In this document: positions 19,735 to 33,656 of the stretch, piece by piece
Numbering within the stretch: position 1 is the stretch's first letter
How the letters are laid out: every line of letters begins with the position of its first letter
DNA from: Paenibacillus sp. Marseille-Q4541
Lineage (GTDB): Bacteria; Bacillota; Bacilli; Paenibacillales; Paenibacillaceae
NCBI RefSeq assembly: GCF_018310695.1
Contig: NZ_JAGXCY010000021.1
Span: 1-64,000, forward strand
DNA: 64,000 nt
Reading direction: 5' to 3'
Notes under the pieces: generated by a model
Databases searched by the model: none
What the model was told of the DNA's origin: nothing
Seen by the model: only the letters and a program-made list of their open reading frames with translations
Made by a program: the position numbers and the translations under genes

Positions 19735-20640
19735 ATGTTTGAAGGTGAAAAATCACCAGCAGGTGGAGCAACCCTTATTATCATTACAGGGATGTCAGGT
19801 GCAGGGAAGACCATTGCTGTACAGAGTCTGGAGGATTTAGGATTTTTCTGTGTTGATAATTTGCCTCCCGTACTTATTCCTAAGTTTGCAGAACTCATTG
19901 TCCAATCAAATGGTAAAATTGGCAAGGTAGCATTGGTCATTGATTTGCGCGGGCGCGAGTTTTTTACAGCCCTGTCTGAATCTTTGAATTACATTAAGGA
20001 TCATTTTACAATTCATTGTGAAATTATGTTCCTGGATGCGCAAGATAGTGTTCTTGTGCAGCGATATAAGGAAAGCCGCCGGAGACATCCGCTTGCACCA
20101 GAAGGAATGCCGCTTGACGGGATCAGGCTGGAACGCAAGATGCTGGAAGAACTTAAAAATTCTGCTACACAGGTACTGGATACTAGCAGCATGAAGCCTG
20201 CTCAGTTGAAAGAGAAAATCATTTCTAGATTCTCGCATTTAGAGAGCCATATGTTATCCGTAAATGTTACTTCTTTTGGTTTCAAATACGGAATTCCCAT
20301 TGATGCCGATCTGGTATTTGATGTACGGTTTCTACCAAATCCTCATTACATTGATCACCTCCGTCCAAATACGGGACAGAATAGTGATGTATATGAATAT
20401 GTAATGAAATGGCCGGAGACGCAGGCGTTTTTGACCAAACTGCTTGATATGCTGCACTTCCTCATTCCTCAATATCGGAAAGAAGGAAAAAGTCAGGTCA
20501 TCATCGGTATTGGATGTACAGGCGGGAAGCACCGTTCGGTTGCTATATCCGAGTATTTAGGCAAGATGCTAGGGGCAAGCGAGACGGAATCTGTTGTTGT
20601 GAGTCACAGAGATGCAGATCGCGATCGGGAACGCCATTAG
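19735..20640 (+). CDS. rapZ: RNase adapter RapZ / YvcJ nucleotide-binding protein
   Basis: A 301-aa protein with Walker A GMSGAGKT at about residue 19, Walker B-like [12 protein letters not shown] and the C-terminal signature [14 protein letters not shown]. In enterobacteria RapZ hands the GlmZ RNA to RNase E; in B. subtilis YvcJ the molecular role is less clear. First of the conserved trio rapZ-yvcK-whiA. Confidence 0.93.
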   Translation: MFEGEKSPAGGATLIIITGMSGAGKTIAVQSLEDLGFFCVDNLPPVLIPKFAELIVQSNGKIGKVALVIDLRGREFFTALSESLNYIKDHFTIHCEIMFLDAQDSVLVQRYKESRRRHPLAPEGMPLDGIRLERKMLEELKNSATQVLDTSSMKPAQLKEKIISRFSHLESHMLSVNVTSFGFKYGIPIDADLVFDVRFLPNPHYIDHLRPNTGQNSDVYEYVMKWPETQAFLTKLLDMLHFLIPQYRKEGKSQVIIGIGCTGGKHRSVAISEYLGKMLGASETESVVVSHRDADRDRERH

Positions 20641-20805
20641 AGAAGGTTTTATGAATAGATTTCAAATGGATTTACTGATTTTGGGATGGCACCTGCGTAG
20701 GATACAACATACAATGTATGGACCGCTCATACCTGCATTCGTTAAGTAAGGTTTTAAAAAGAATAACGGATTGCTTACCTTGAGCAACCTCTTATAGAAG
20801 GTGAA

Positions 20806-21795
20806 GTGGTAAAAGTGGCTGTAGAACAAATGAAACGTCCGCATCTTGTCGTTATGGGTGGCGGAACAGGGCTATCTGTCATGTTGCGGGGGTTAAAAAA
20901 TAAGCCGCTTGATATCACGGCAATTGTTACGGTTGCTGACGATGGAGGGAGTTCAGGCATGCTGCGAGATGAACTCCAGATGCCTCCTCCAGGTGACATC
21001 CGTAACGTGCTTACAGCGCTTGCTGATGTAGAGCCGTTGATGTCAGAATTGCTTAATTATCGTTTTAGTGGAAATGGCGGATTGTCTGGACATAGTCTGG
21101 GGAACTTGATTTTAGCTGGAATGACAGATATAACAGGTGATTTTGTAACAGCGGTGAGAGAGATTAGCCGTGTTTTTGCCGTACGCGGGCAAGTGTTGCC
21201 AGCAGCGGCAGAAGCTGTTGTGCTTCGCGCCGAGATGGAGGATGGCACTGTCATAACAGGCGAGTCCCAGATCCCAGAACATGGTGGGCGGATTAAGAGG
21301 GTTTTTCTTGAACCGGATCACGTGGAGCCGTTGCCAGAGGCTATTCATGCGATTGAGCAGGCGGATGCAATTATCATCGGCCCTGGTAGCTTATATACGA
21401 GCATACTGCCCAATCTTCTCGTACCAAAGCTGGCAGAAGCAGTTGTATCTTCGAAGGCAGCCAAAATATTCATTTGCAATGTAATGACTCAGCCAGGGGA
21501 AACAGACGGTTACTCCGTTGGAGATCATCTGAAAGCAATTGATGCCCACATTGGCCATAAAATATTTGATTATGTCATTGTTAACAATGGAGATATTCCT
21601 GAACCCGTTCAGGAGATGTATGCTGAAAAAGGTGCAAAACCAGTACAGCTTGATCTGGAAGAGATCCTGAAGTACTCCAATGAATGCATCGCAGATCGAC
21701 TTGTCATGTATCGAACTTATTTACGGCATGACGCTAATAAACTAAGTCATCACATTTACACGCTAGTGCAAAACTGGATGATTCGAAAGAGGTGA
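20806..21795 (+). CDS. yvcK: Gluconeogenesis factor YvcK/MgfK
   Basis: A 329-aa protein of the CofD/YvcK family: [33 protein letters not shown] and [11 protein letters not shown] at the N-terminus, [18 protein letters not shown] in the middle. In B. subtilis it is needed for growth on gluconeogenic carbon and for cell-wall homeostasis. Starts at GTG 20806 or GTG 20815, both near AGAAGGTGA. The stop TGA is inside the ribosome site of whiA. Confidence 0.92.
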   Translation: MVKVAVEQMKRPHLVVMGGGTGLSVMLRGLKNKPLDITAIVTVADDGGSSGMLRDELQMPPPGDIRNVLTALADVEPLMSELLNYRFSGNGGLSGHSLGNLILAGMTDITGDFVTAVREISRVFAVRGQVLPAAAEAVVLRAEMEDGTVITGESQIPEHGGRIKRVFLEPDHVEPLPEAIHAIEQADAIIIGPGSLYTSILPNLLVPKLAEAVVSSKAAKIFICNVMTQPGETDGYSVGDHLKAIDAHIGHKIFDYVIVNNGDIPEPVQEMYAEKGAKPVQLDLEEILKYSNECIADRLVMYRTYLRHDANKLSHHIYTLVQNWMIRKR

Positions 21796-21800
21796 GATCC

Positions 21801-22745
21801 TTGTCGTTTGCGGCACAGACCAAAAAAGAATTAACCCTGATCGAAAGTGAACCCTGCTGTGAGAAAGCAGAGTTATCTGCTCTCATTCGCATGCTTGGCT
21901 CGGTACAGCTGTCGAATAAGAAGGTTATTTTAGACGTCTCTACGGAGAATGCCGCGATAGCAAGGCGAATCTATTCTTTGCTCAAAAAACACTTCCAGGT
22001 GCATACCGAGTTATTGGTTCGTAAAAAAATGCGGCTTAAAAAAAATAATGTATACATTGTAAGGATTCCGGTTCGTGTACAAGAAATATTAAAAGAACTG
22101 GAAATTGTATCTGAAGGATTTCTGTTTACACCTGGGATTAATCCGAATGCGATCAGCAAAAATTGCTGCAAACGGGCCTACTTAAGAGGTGCTTTCATGG
22201 CTGGGGGTTCCGTTAATAATCCGGAAGGTTCTTCCTACCATTTAGAGATTGCCTCTATGTATGAAGAGCACTGTCAGGCTCTCGTGGATCTTGCGAATGA
22301 ATTCAATCTGAACGCGCGTTGTATTGAGCGGAAAAAGGGTTTTATTTTCTACATCAAAGAAGGCGAAAAAATTATTGAAATGCTCAGTATCATTGGTGCA
22401 CATCAGGCCTTGTTTAAATTCGAGGATGTTCGAATTATGCGCGATATGCGGAACTCCGTAAATCGGATTGTCAATTGTGAAACGGCGAATTTGAACAAAA
22501 CGATCGGGGCAGCCGTTCGTCAAATTGAGAACATTAAGCTGCTGGATAGAGAAGTGGGACTGGAAACCCTTCCTGATAAGCTTCGTGAAGTAGCTGAAGT
22601 AAGACTCGCGAATCCGGATATTAATTTAAAGGAAGTCGGGGAATTACTAAAAGGGACGGTGAGTAAATCGGGCGTAAATCACCGTTTGCGCAAAATTGAT
22701 GAGATGGCTGAACGAGTTAGAGCGGAAAAAGGGCTATTGATTTGA
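21801..22745 (+). CDS. whiA: DNA-binding protein WhiA
   Basis: A 314-aa protein with the degenerate LAGLIDADG homing-endonuclease-like N-terminal domain ([20 protein letters not shown]) and a C-terminal HTH ([22 protein letters not shown]). WhiA acts in cell division and chromosome organisation in Bacillota and in sporulation in actinobacteria. The TTG at 21801 gives the canonical MSFA start and is spaced five bases from AAAGAGGTGA, which itself contains the yvcK stop. Confidence 0.94.
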   Translation: MSFAAQTKKELTLIESEPCCEKAELSALIRMLGSVQLSNKKVILDVSTENAAIARRIYSLLKKHFQVHTELLVRKKMRLKKNNVYIVRIPVRVQEILKELEIVSEGFLFTPGINPNAISKNCCKRAYLRGAFMAGGSVNNPEGSSYHLEIASMYEEHCQALVDLANEFNLNARCIERKKGFIFYIKEGEKIIEMLSIIGAHQALFKFEDVRIMRDMRNSVNRIVNCETANLNKTIGAAVRQIENIKLLDREVGLETLPDKLREVAEVRLANPDINLKEVGELLKGTVSKSGVNHRLRKIDEMAERVRAEKGLLI

Positions 22746-22873
22746 GAATAAATATAGTGGATCAGGTAAGAAGTCTTTTTTTCTTCTAGTTTCATTCATG
22801 CTATAATGGTATAATGTTTATAATTATGAAGTATTGATTTAGGTAGAGATTTTCTAGAGGGGGTAAAGTTTCC

Positions 22874-23143
22874 ATGACAAAACACCCGGTTGTAGTCCGT
22901 TTGAAGACGGGGCTTCATGCCAGACCAGCTGCACTGTTCGTTCAAGAAGCGAATAAGTATTCGTCAGAAATTTTTGTGGAAAAAGATGAGAAAAAAGTAA
23001 ATGCCAAAAGTATCATGGGAATTATGAGCCTTGCTATTAGTACAGGTACTGAAATTTACATTAGCGCCGAAGGTGCAGACGCTGAGCAGGCTGTTAATGC
23101 TTTAGTTAGTCTTGTAAGCAAGGAAGAATTGGAAAACCAATAA
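22874..23143 (+). CDS. HPr-family phosphocarrier protein at the crh position
   Basis: An 89-aa HPr with both regulatory sites visible: His15 in TGLHARPAA and Ser46 in NAKSIMGIMSL. In B. subtilis the gene at this position after whiA is crh, whose residue 15 is Gln, so Crh cannot carry PTS phosphate. Here the active histidine is present, so it could serve in sugar transport as well as in HprK/CcpA signalling. Two TATAAT boxes lie at 22802-22815 upstream. I avoid choosing between ptsH and crh as a name. Confidence 0.92.
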   Translation: MTKHPVVVRLKTGLHARPAALFVQEANKYSSEIFVEKDEKKVNAKSIMGIMSLAISTGTEIYISAEGADAEQAVNALVSLVSKEELENQ

Positions 23144-23169
23144 ATTCATGTTTTCATATGTGTATACAG

Positions 23170-23194
23170 AAAAGCCTCTTTTAGAGGCTTTTTG
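23170..23194 (+). terminator. Terminator after the HPr gene
   Basis: A 9-bp stem AAAAGCCTC / GAGGCTTTT with TTTTA loop and T-tail. Confidence 0.9.
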
Positions 23195-23312
23195 TCGTTT
23201 TATCCCATACATAAAAGAGTTTGAGAAATGGAACATTTTTCAAATAGATTTCGTCTAAAAGTTTGTAATGTACGAGTTAGAAGATGTTTATATCAAAAAG
23301 GAGGCACGTGAT

Positions 23313-24077
23313 ATGAAGAAAACAGTATGGATTAAACCCGCAGCAGCTGTCGTTATAGCAGGGACAATGCTCATTGGTGGGGGCGGGGGAGCCCTCTCAT
23401 TTGCTGGAAAAGCACAAGCACAAGAAGCAGTTGCCGTTCAGAATATCGTATCTGTTGTGGGAAAAGGTGAAATTTCGGTTAAACCAGATATCGCCTATTT
23501 ATTTATCGGCATTAGTTCTGAAGGAAAAACAGCTGCGGCAGCTCAAAAAGCAAATGCAACGAAAATGCAAAGTTTGACGAGTCTGCTTAAGAAAACATGG
23601 AAGTTAGAGAACAAAGACATACAAACGAATCAATTCTATGTTCAGCCTAATTACACGTATAGTGAAAAAGAAGGTCAACAACTCAAAGGATATACGGCTA
23701 CTCATTCACTCAAAGTGAGCTACCGTGATCTCGACAAGGTAGGAGAGCTGCTTGATGCTGCTGCCGAAGCGGGAGTTAATCAAATTGATAACATTCAGTT
23801 TTCCATTGAAAATAAAGATGCTTTTGAAACAGCAGTAATTGAGAAAGCAATGGCTAATGCAAACTTGAAAGCTGGAGCTATCGCCAAAGTTGCAGGACGC
23901 AGTCTAGGAAGTGTAATAAGTGTGAGTCAGGGGAATACAGCGGAACCCGTGCGTTACTATGAGCAGATGTACGATATGAATACGGCTGCTTCGAGCACTG
24001 CGGAAAAATCGACTTCGGTTGAAGCGGGTGAAATCAAATTGACGACAGAACTTACTGTACACTATCAACTCAAATAG
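23313..24077 (+). CDS. Secreted SIMPL-domain protein
   Basis: A 254-aa protein with a signal peptide (lysines, then hydrophobic stretch, likely cut after AQA near residue 36). The rest matches the SIMPL/DUF541 family: VVGKGEISVKPDIAYLFIG, the AAQKANATKMQSL helix and the terminal IKLTTELTVHYQLK. SIMPL proteins are periplasmic or surface proteins of mostly unknown role. ATG 23313 has AAGGAGG upstream; the earlier in-frame ATG at 23268 does not. It has its own transcription unit, convergent with clpP. Confidence 0.85.
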   Translation: MKKTVWIKPAAAVVIAGTMLIGGGGGALSFAGKAQAQEAVAVQNIVSVVGKGEISVKPDIAYLFIGISSEGKTAAAAQKANATKMQSLTSLLKKTWKLENKDIQTNQFYVQPNYTYSEKEGQQLKGYTATHSLKVSYRDLDKVGELLDAAAEAGVNQIDNIQFSIENKDAFETAVIEKAMANANLKAGAIAKVAGRSLGSVISVSQGNTAEPVRYYEQMYDMNTAASSTAEKSTSVEAGEIKLTTELTVHYQLK

Positions 24078-24112
24078 TTGCTTTCCTAAAATCAGGAATA
24101 GCGATTTGTCAT

Positions 24113-24152
24113 AAAAAAAGCCACAGGCCCTATAAAAGGACTGTGGCTTTTC
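24113..24152. terminator. Bidirectional terminator between SIMPL gene and clpP
   Basis: An 11-bp stem AAAAGCCACAG / CTGTGGCTTTT with A-run on the left and T-run on the right, so it can stop both convergent transcripts. Confidence 0.85.
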
Positions 24153-24161
24153 CATTTACAA

Positions 24162-24758
24162 TTAGATGCCTTGTGGCGGAGTAGAAGAGATAACTTTGTC
24201 AACAAGACCATAAGCTTGAGCTTCTTCAGCAGTCATGAAATTATCACGATCTGTATCTTTCTCAATACGCTCAATAGGTTGACCTGTGCGCTCAGCCAAA
24301 ATTTTGTTGAGCTTATCGCGCATTTTGAGAATGCGACGTGCACGAATCTCGATGTCCGTTGCTTGACCTTGAGCACCGCCAAGTGGCTGGTGAATCATGA
24401 TCTCACTGTTTGGAAGTGCATAGCGTTTGCCTTTTGCACCTGCATTCAGCAAGAATGCACCCATAGAAGCTGCCATACCCATGCAGATAGTCGATACATC
24501 TGGTTTGATAAATTGCATGGTGTCATATATCGCCATACCCGCCGTAATGGAACCGCCAGGACTGTTAATGTATAGGTGAATGTCTTTCTCCGGATCTTCC
24601 GCAGTGAGGAACAGCATCTGAGCGATGATGGAGTTAGCTACAACATCGTTGACGTCGCTTCCCAGAAAAATAATCCGATCTTTCAGCAGTCTGGAATAAA
24701 TGTCATAAGCGCGTTCACCGCGATTGGTTTGTTCTACGACCATAGGAATGTAACTCAC
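24162..24758 (-). CDS. clpP: ATP-dependent Clp protease proteolytic subunit
   Basis: A 198-aa serine protease with the full triad: Ser98 in GMAASMG, His123 in IMIHQPLGG and Asp172 in TDRDNF. Fourteen subunits form the barrel that degrades proteins delivered by ClpX/ClpC. The GTG start has TAAGGAGG eight bases upstream. A CtsR box overlapping the promoter places it in the class III heat-shock regulon. Confidence 0.97.
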   Translation of the reverse strand: MSYIPMVVEQTNRGERAYDIYSRLLKDRIIFLGSDVNDVVANSIIAQMLFLTAEDPEKDIHLYINSPGGSITAGMAIYDTMQFIKPDVSTICMGMAASMGAFLLNAGAKGKRYALPNSEIMIHQPLGGAQGQATDIEIRARRILKMRDKLNKILAERTGQPIERIEKDTDRDNFMTAEEAQAYGLVDKVISSTPPQGI

Positions 24759-24846
24759 GTGAAAAACCTCCTTAGGAAATTTAGTTTTTTAGTTTATAGA
24801 GTGACGTTAACAGCATCTATATAACCACTGTTTCCGTATTACCCAC

Positions 24847-24875
24847 ATCATAAACAAATCCAAACAAAAAGTCAA
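24847..24875 (-). promoter_or_regulatory. Sigma-A promoter of clpP
   Basis: Reading the minus strand, TTGACT (24875-24870) and TATGAT (24852-24847) are 17 bases apart, about 90 bases upstream of the clpP start. The -35 box lies inside the CtsR repeat. Confidence 0.75.
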
Positions 24876-24886
24876 AGAAAGTCAAA
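24870..24886 (-). promoter_or_regulatory. CtsR operator at clpP
   Basis: On the plus strand the site reads AGTCAAA, GAA, AGTCAAA. This is a full match to the CtsR tandem heptad with a 3-base spacer. It overlaps the -35 region, so bound CtsR should block RNA polymerase until heat stress. No ctsR gene is in the window. Confidence 0.85.
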
Positions 24887-24893
24887 CTTTTTG

Positions 24894-24920
24894 AATAAAA
24901 AAAGAAACCTATTCGGTTTC
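24894..24920 (-). terminator. Terminator of the tRNA-Arg transcript
   Basis: On the minus strand GAAACC / GGTTTC with a GAATA loop is followed by seven Ts, downstream of the tRNA. Confidence 0.8.
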
Positions 24921-24954
24921 ATCGGTTAAAGGTATAAGAAGCCGTTAATAATAA

Positions 24955-25029
24955 TGGCGCGCCCGCGAGGAATCGAACCTCGATCTCAGGCTCCGGAGGC
25001 CTACGTCATATCCGTTGGACCACGGGCGC
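24955..25029 (-). tRNA. tRNA-Arg (CCG)
   Basis: On the minus strand the acceptor arms GCGCCCG and CGGGCGC pair fully. The anticodon loop CTCCGGA gives CCG, reading CGG. The T-arm CGAGGTTCGATTCCTCG is standard, and discriminator G plus an encoded CCA close the gene. It is a single-gene transcript with its own terminator. Confidence 0.95.
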
Positions 25030-25218
25030 ACAAACTGTGACAGCAATAATGATTATATCTGATCACCAAAAAAATTGCAAGAAAGTTTGCCGGGGGTGTT
25101 TGATGTTCCATTATAATGTACAACCTATAATAATAGGTCACATGCTGTGAACTAAATCATTGTAAGGAAACGGAGTGTATAAAGGGGCGAAGCTTTGCAA
25201 AATATACTTTTGGACCCC

Positions 25219-25247
25219 TTGCATACCACGTCAGATTTAGGTAAAAT
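25219..25247 (+). promoter_or_regulatory. Promoter of the cggR-glycolytic operon
   Basis: TTGCAT at 25219-25224 and TAAAAT at 25242-25247, 17 bases apart. The CggR operator begins six bases after the -10 box. Confidence 0.7.
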
Positions 25248-25252
25248 AAACG

Positions 25253-25288
25253 TGGGACTTAAAAAGTTAACCCGGGACGATTTTAGTC
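25253..25288 (+). promoter_or_regulatory. CggR operator
   Basis: Two half-sites follow the known CggR pattern CGGGAC-N6-TGTC twice with N4 between: TGGGAC-N6-AGTT at 25253-25268, then CGGGAC-N6-AGTC at 25273-25288. Spacings are exact; the downstream half matches better. Lying over the start of transcription, it explains repression released by fructose-1,6-bisphosphate. Confidence 0.8.
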
Positions 25289-25322
25289 CATATTAGAGAC
25301 CGGAACGAAGGAGTTTGCGGGA

Positions 25323-26354
25323 GTGGAAAGCATGCGAACGATTTTAGAAGTGCAGAGGCAGCTTCTACCTGATCTCATGGACGTGATGAAGAAGAGATAT
25401 ACGATTCTGCGCCAGATCATGATTTCGGATGTAATCGGACGAAGAACGCTTGCCAATTCTCTGAATATGACGGAGCGTGTGCTCAGATCAGAAACGGATC
25501 TGCTCAAATCGCAAGGCCTTATCGAGATTGAGAGCATGGGCATGAAAATAAGCGAGTCCGGCGAGCAGTTGCTTGAAATGTTAGAACCTATGGCCAAAGA
25601 ATTATTTGGACTATCGGAAATAGAAGAGCAAATTCGGAAAACTTATGGACTTCAAAAGGTCATTGTTGTTCCGGGCGACTCAGAAAGTTCTGAATATGCA
25701 AAACGGGAGCTTGGACGCGCAGGGGCTAAGGCTCTACTTAGAGTAATGAATGATGAAGATGTTATCGCAGTTACCGGTGGTTCAACTACCGCTGCTGTAG
25801 CTGAGCATCTAACTCCATCCTCTTCGATGCGTGGAGTATGGTTTGTTCCGGCGAGAGGCGGACTTGGTGAAAGTGTGGAGTTCCAGGCGAACACCATAGC
25901 ATCTACCATGGCCAAAAAGCTTGGAGCTGAATACAGATTGCTTCATGTTCCTGATCTTCTAAGTAATCATGCCTATGAATCGCTAGTGCAGGACTCTAAC
26001 ATTCAAGAGATTCTAGGTCTAATCCGTAAAGCCCGCATCGTGATCCATGGGATCGGCGGTGCAATGGAAATGGCGAAGAGACGTAAACTTGCACCTCCGA
26101 CGATTGATGAAATCAGAGATGAAGGTGCAGTGGCTGAATCCTTTGGTTATTACTTTAATAATGAGGGTAAGGTTGTTCATACCATGCTTACACTAGGTAT
26201 GCGTCTGGAGGATATTACACGAACAGATGTCGTCATTGCCATCGCAGGTGGCAAAAACAAGGCAGATGCCATAAAAGCCGTACTGCGTTTCGGTCAGGAA
26301 GATATCCTTGTTATTGATGAGGCGGCAGCTACAGAGATTGTTAAGGATTTATAA
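25323..26354 (+). CDS. cggR: Central glycolytic genes regulator
   Basis: A 343-aa SorC/DeoR-family repressor. It has an N-terminal winged HTH (IGRRTLANSLNMTERVLRSE) and a C-terminal sugar-phosphate-binding domain (DVIAVTGGSTTAAVAEHL, VHGIGGAMEMAKRRKL). It represses its own operon and senses fructose-1,6-bisphosphate. GTG 25323 is spaced nine bases from AAGGAG; ATG 25332 with GGGAG is possible. It is first gene of cggR-gapA-pgk-tpiA-gpmI-eno. Confidence 0.94.
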   Translation: MESMRTILEVQRQLLPDLMDVMKKRYTILRQIMISDVIGRRTLANSLNMTERVLRSETDLLKSQGLIEIESMGMKISESGEQLLEMLEPMAKELFGLSEIEEQIRKTYGLQKVIVVPGDSESSEYAKRELGRAGAKALLRVMNDEDVIAVTGGSTTAAVAEHLTPSSSMRGVWFVPARGGLGESVEFQANTIASTMAKKLGAEYRLLHVPDLLSNHAYESLVQDSNIQEILGLIRKARIVIHGIGGAMEMAKRRKLAPPTIDEIRDEGAVAESFGYYFNNEGKVVHTMLTLGMRLEDITRTDVVIAIAGGKNKADAIKAVLRFGQEDILVIDEAAATEIVKDL

Positions 26355-26401
26355 CGCTTCTTGAAAGCTACAAGCTTGATGAAGCCAAAACTTGTTGTCT
26401 T

Positions 26402-26423
26402 GATGAATCTAAATAGATTCGTC
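26402..26423 (+). other. RNA hairpin just upstream of gapA
   Basis: A 9-bp stem GATGAATCT / AGATTCGTC (one G-U pair) with an AAAT loop, about 45 bases before the gapA start and without a T-tract. In B. subtilis the cggR-gapA message is cut upstream of gapA and the 5' stem stabilises the gapA part; this hairpin is placed for the same role (inference). Confidence 0.45.
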
Positions 26424-26444
26424 TTGAATATATAAAAAAATTAA

Positions 26445-27473
<1,029 letters not shown>

Positions 27474-27515
27474 GAATAACACATCGGCTATTTAATGCCG
27501 TATGTGAAATCCAGG

Positions 27516-27553
27516 TGAAGAGGAGAACATTTATGTCTCTCCTCTTCATCATG
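27516..27553 (+). terminator. Hairpin in the gapA-pgk gap, partial terminator or processing site
   Basis: A perfect 11-bp stem TGAAGAGGAGA / TCTCCTCTTCA around an 11-base loop, then a weak GGTTTTT tail. It lies inside the operon and may lower expression of the downstream genes relative to gapA. Confidence 0.5.
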
Positions 27554-27723
27554 GTTTTTATCTTTAATGCCAGAGAACCGGAGAAACCGGTCTATATAAA
27601 TAGAGAGAAATATAAGCACTATACTGCTGTTTAAATGAATGGGCTATTTGGTTTCACCGAATGGTTACTACACATAAGATATCAGCTGTCTCTTTTCAGA
27701 TGGCGCTTAGGAGGAACGTGGAG

Positions 27724-29699
<1,976 letters not shown>

Positions 29700-29700
29700 G

Positions 29701-31245
29701 ATGACAGCACCAAAACCTGTAGCACTGATCATTATGGACGGTTTCGGACTTCGTAACACCGATGTTGGTAATGCTGTAGCTCAAGCGAAGAAACCAAACT
29801 ACGATCGTTATATGGCTAAATATCCGCACACTACACTTACAGCAAGTGGAGAAGCGGTTGGACTGCCTGAAGGACAAATGGGGAACTCAGAAGTAGGACA
29901 CTTGAACATCGGTGCAGGCCGTATCGTATATCAAGATCTTACTCGGATCTCCAAATCCATTCGCGATGGTGAGTTTTACGATAATGAAACGCTTGTAGGT
30001 GCTGTACGTGCTGCCAAACAAACAGGCAAAAAGCTTCATCTGTATGGTCTTTTGTCTGACGGTGGTGTGCACAGTCACATTCATCACTTGTTTGCCATGT
30101 TGGATCTGGCTAAAAAAGAAGGAATGGACGAAGTTTACATTCATGCTTTCTTGGACGGCCGCGACGTTTCACCGAATAGCGGTATCAAATTCCTTGAGCA
30201 ATTAAATGCTAAAATCGAGGAAGTAGGTATTGGTAAAATTGCAACGGTTCAGGGTCGTTACTATGCAATGGACCGTGACAAACGCTGGGAGCGTATTGAA
30301 AAATCTTACCGTGCAATCGTGTACGGAGATGGACCTAAATACACGGATCCAATGCATGCGGTTAAGGAATCTTACGAAAAATCAGTATATGATGAGTTCG
30401 TAGAACCGACGGTTATTGTCAAAGAAGATGGACAACCCGTTGGCCTTGTAGAAAGCGGAGATTCTGTTATCTTCTTGAACTTCCGTCCAGACCGTGCCAT
30501 TCAGTTGTCTCAAGTATTCACTAACCAAGATTTCCGTGGATTTGATCGCGGAGATAAATTACCTCAAGGTCTTCACTTCGTTTGTCTGACATTGTTCAGC
30601 GAAACGGTGGAAGGTTATGTAGCTTACTCACCTAAGAACCTTGATAATACACTTGGTGAAGTGCTGGTTCAGAATAACAAGAAACAATTGCGTATTGCTG
30701 AAACAGAAAAATACCCTCATGTAACGTTCTTCTTCAGTGGCGGACGTGATGTGGAACTTCCGGGTGAAACTCGTATTCTAATCAATTCTCCTAAAGTTGC
30801 AACTTATGATCTCAAACCAGAAATGAGTGCATATGAAGTAGCTGACGCTTGCGTTAAAGAGATTGAAGCAGACAAACACGATGCGATCATCTTGAACTTT
30901 GCGAATCCGGACATGGTAGGTCACTCCGGTAAACTGGAGCCAACCATTCGTGCGGTAGAAGCAACGGATGAGTGCATGGGACGCGTTGTTGAAGCGGTTC
31001 TTGCCAAAGGTGGCGTGGTACTGATCACTGCTGACCATGGTAATGCGGATATGGTATTTGACGAGAATGGAAATCCGTTCACGGCACATACTACGAACCC
31101 TGTACCATTCATCGTTACTTCTGAGCATGTGAAGCTTCGTGAAGGTGGTATTCTTGCAGACATCGCTCCAACTATTCTTGACTTGATGGAACTTCCGCAA
31201 CCTGCGGAAATGACCGGAAAATCCGTCATCTCGGAGCGCAAATAG
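29701..31245 (+). CDS. gpmI: 2,3-bisphosphoglycerate-independent phosphoglycerate mutase
   Basis: A 514-aa manganese-dependent mutase of the alkaline-phosphatase fold: metal site IIMDGFG, catalytic Ser63 in GNSEVGHLN, and [10 protein letters not shown] near the C-terminus. It interconverts 3- and 2-phosphoglycerate and in spore formers is pH-sensitive. ATG 29701 follows the tpiA stop by one base, with GGGGG as its ribosome site. Confidence 0.96.
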   Translation: MTAPKPVALIIMDGFGLRNTDVGNAVAQAKKPNYDRYMAKYPHTTLTASGEAVGLPEGQMGNSEVGHLNIGAGRIVYQDLTRISKSIRDGEFYDNETLVGAVRAAKQTGKKLHLYGLLSDGGVHSHIHHLFAMLDLAKKEGMDEVYIHAFLDGRDVSPNSGIKFLEQLNAKIEEVGIGKIATVQGRYYAMDRDKRWERIEKSYRAIVYGDGPKYTDPMHAVKESYEKSVYDEFVEPTVIVKEDGQPVGLVESGDSVIFLNFRPDRAIQLSQVFTNQDFRGFDRGDKLPQGLHFVCLTLFSETVEGYVAYSPKNLDNTLGEVLVQNNKKQLRIAETEKYPHVTFFFSGGRDVELPGETRILINSPKVATYDLKPEMSAYEVADACVKEIEADKHDAIILNFANPDMVGHSGKLEPTIRAVEATDECMGRVVEAVLAKGGVVLITADHGNADMVFDENGNPFTAHTTNPVPFIVTSEHVKLREGGILADIAPTILDLMELPQPAEMTGKSVISERK

Positions 31246-31304
31246 TCCGTTAGCGGAACTTACTTGCAAATGACTGTCTGACTTTGTTTTAATAAGAGTT
31301 ATAA

Positions 31305-32645
<1,341 letters not shown>

Positions 32646-32668
32646 TAAGCGTAACTGCTTATTTTTAA

Positions 32669-32701
32669 AGAGCCGATCCACGTGGATCGGCTCTTTTTTA
32701 T
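32669..32701 (+). terminator. Terminator of the glycolytic operon
   Basis: A perfect 11-bp stem AGAGCCGATCC / GGATCGGCTCT with an ACGT loop and a TTTTTT tail. Confidence 0.93.
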
Positions 32702-32866
32702 TTACGGTAATCTATCTTGGCTTTACAGGCATGGATTTTTAGCTATGTTGCTTTTAACGGGATTGCAACTACTGGATAAAGGTTAGCTATATATCCTTCA
32801 GTAGGGACAGTTATTTTCTTTTTCCTTTATCCGATATATAAGGATATGGAAAGGAGGTATATCATA

Positions 32867-33052
32867 ATGGATATCGGATCTTTATCTATGGCCATGTCGC
32901 AGTCATCGCTTAAACAGGCAGCTTCTCTACAAGTGATGGGGATGGCAAAGAATCAGGCAGAAGTGATGGGACAGCAAATGGTACAAATGCTCAGTACAGT
33001 TGCGCCAGCTCCTCATCCTACATCAGGCAGTATGTTGGATATCAAGGTTTAG
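32867..33052 (+). CDS. YjfB-like small protein
   Basis: A 61-aa protein, MDIGSLSMAMSQSSLKQAAS followed by a Met/Gln-rich helix and a Pro-rich end. The pattern matches the YjfB family of short proteins, annotated as putative motility proteins in Bacillus, of unproven role. GGAAAGGAGG precedes the ATG at 32867. It is a single gene between eno and secG. Confidence 0.75.
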   Translation: MDIGSLSMAMSQSSLKQAASLQVMGMAKNQAEVMGQQMVQMLSTVAPAPHPTSGSMLDIKV

Positions 33053-33143
33053 TGATTGCTTATTCCATCTCCTGTATGATACAATAGGAATACTGTTTAT
33101 CAGCGTGGATGTAAACGCACATTTTTTCTAGGAGGTGGAAGTT

Positions 33144-33374
33144 ATGGAACTCGTTTTGAAATTGCTTCTCGTTATTTTTGCCATCGGTGTTATTGTCGTT
33201 GTTCTTCTTCAACAAGGGAAAAGCGCAGGTCTTTCCGGTGCCATCTCCGGCGGTGCGGAACATCTTTTTGGCAAGTCCAAAGCACGCGGTATGGAACTCG
33301 TACTTGAACGAATTACGATAGGTTTTGCAGTCGGATTTATGGTTCTTGCGATCGCAGTTGCCGTAGTTCAGTAA
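33144..33374 (+). CDS. secG: Preprotein translocase subunit SecG
   Basis: A 76-aa protein with two transmembrane helices (residues ~2-22 and ~55-75) and the conserved loop [19 protein letters not shown]. It is part of the SecYEG channel. TAGGAGGTGG lies before ATG 33144. secG followed by rnr is the usual Bacillota order. Confidence 0.93.
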   Translation: MELVLKLLLVIFAIGVIVVVLLQQGKSAGLSGAISGGAEHLFGKSKARGMELVLERITIGFAVGFMVLAIAVAVVQ

Positions 33375-33398
33375 TGATTTTTAAGATAACAAACTCAG

Positions 33399-33430
33399 AC
33401 CTTCGTTCCGTGAGGAACGGAGGTTTTTTT
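33399..33430 (+). terminator. Terminator after secG
   Basis: An 11-bp stem ACCTTCGTTCC / GGAACGGAGGT with one wobble, a GTGA loop and seven Ts. Confidence 0.9.
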
Positions 33431-33656
33431 AATATACAGATGAAAGTGGATCCTTTATAGCGATCTTGTTTTTCGGTAATCAGAAAGTTTAGATTAATTT
33501 CGTGTATACTAGGGTAAGATTTTACTAATGCTTATTGATGGCAGTGACTCTGGAAAATGAACAAAATTTGCCCTTTTGATGCGATTTGTCATTTCCTTTT
33601 TTGAATTAAACTTTATACATAAAGACCTACTTTTATGTTTACTAGAGGTGAACCTA

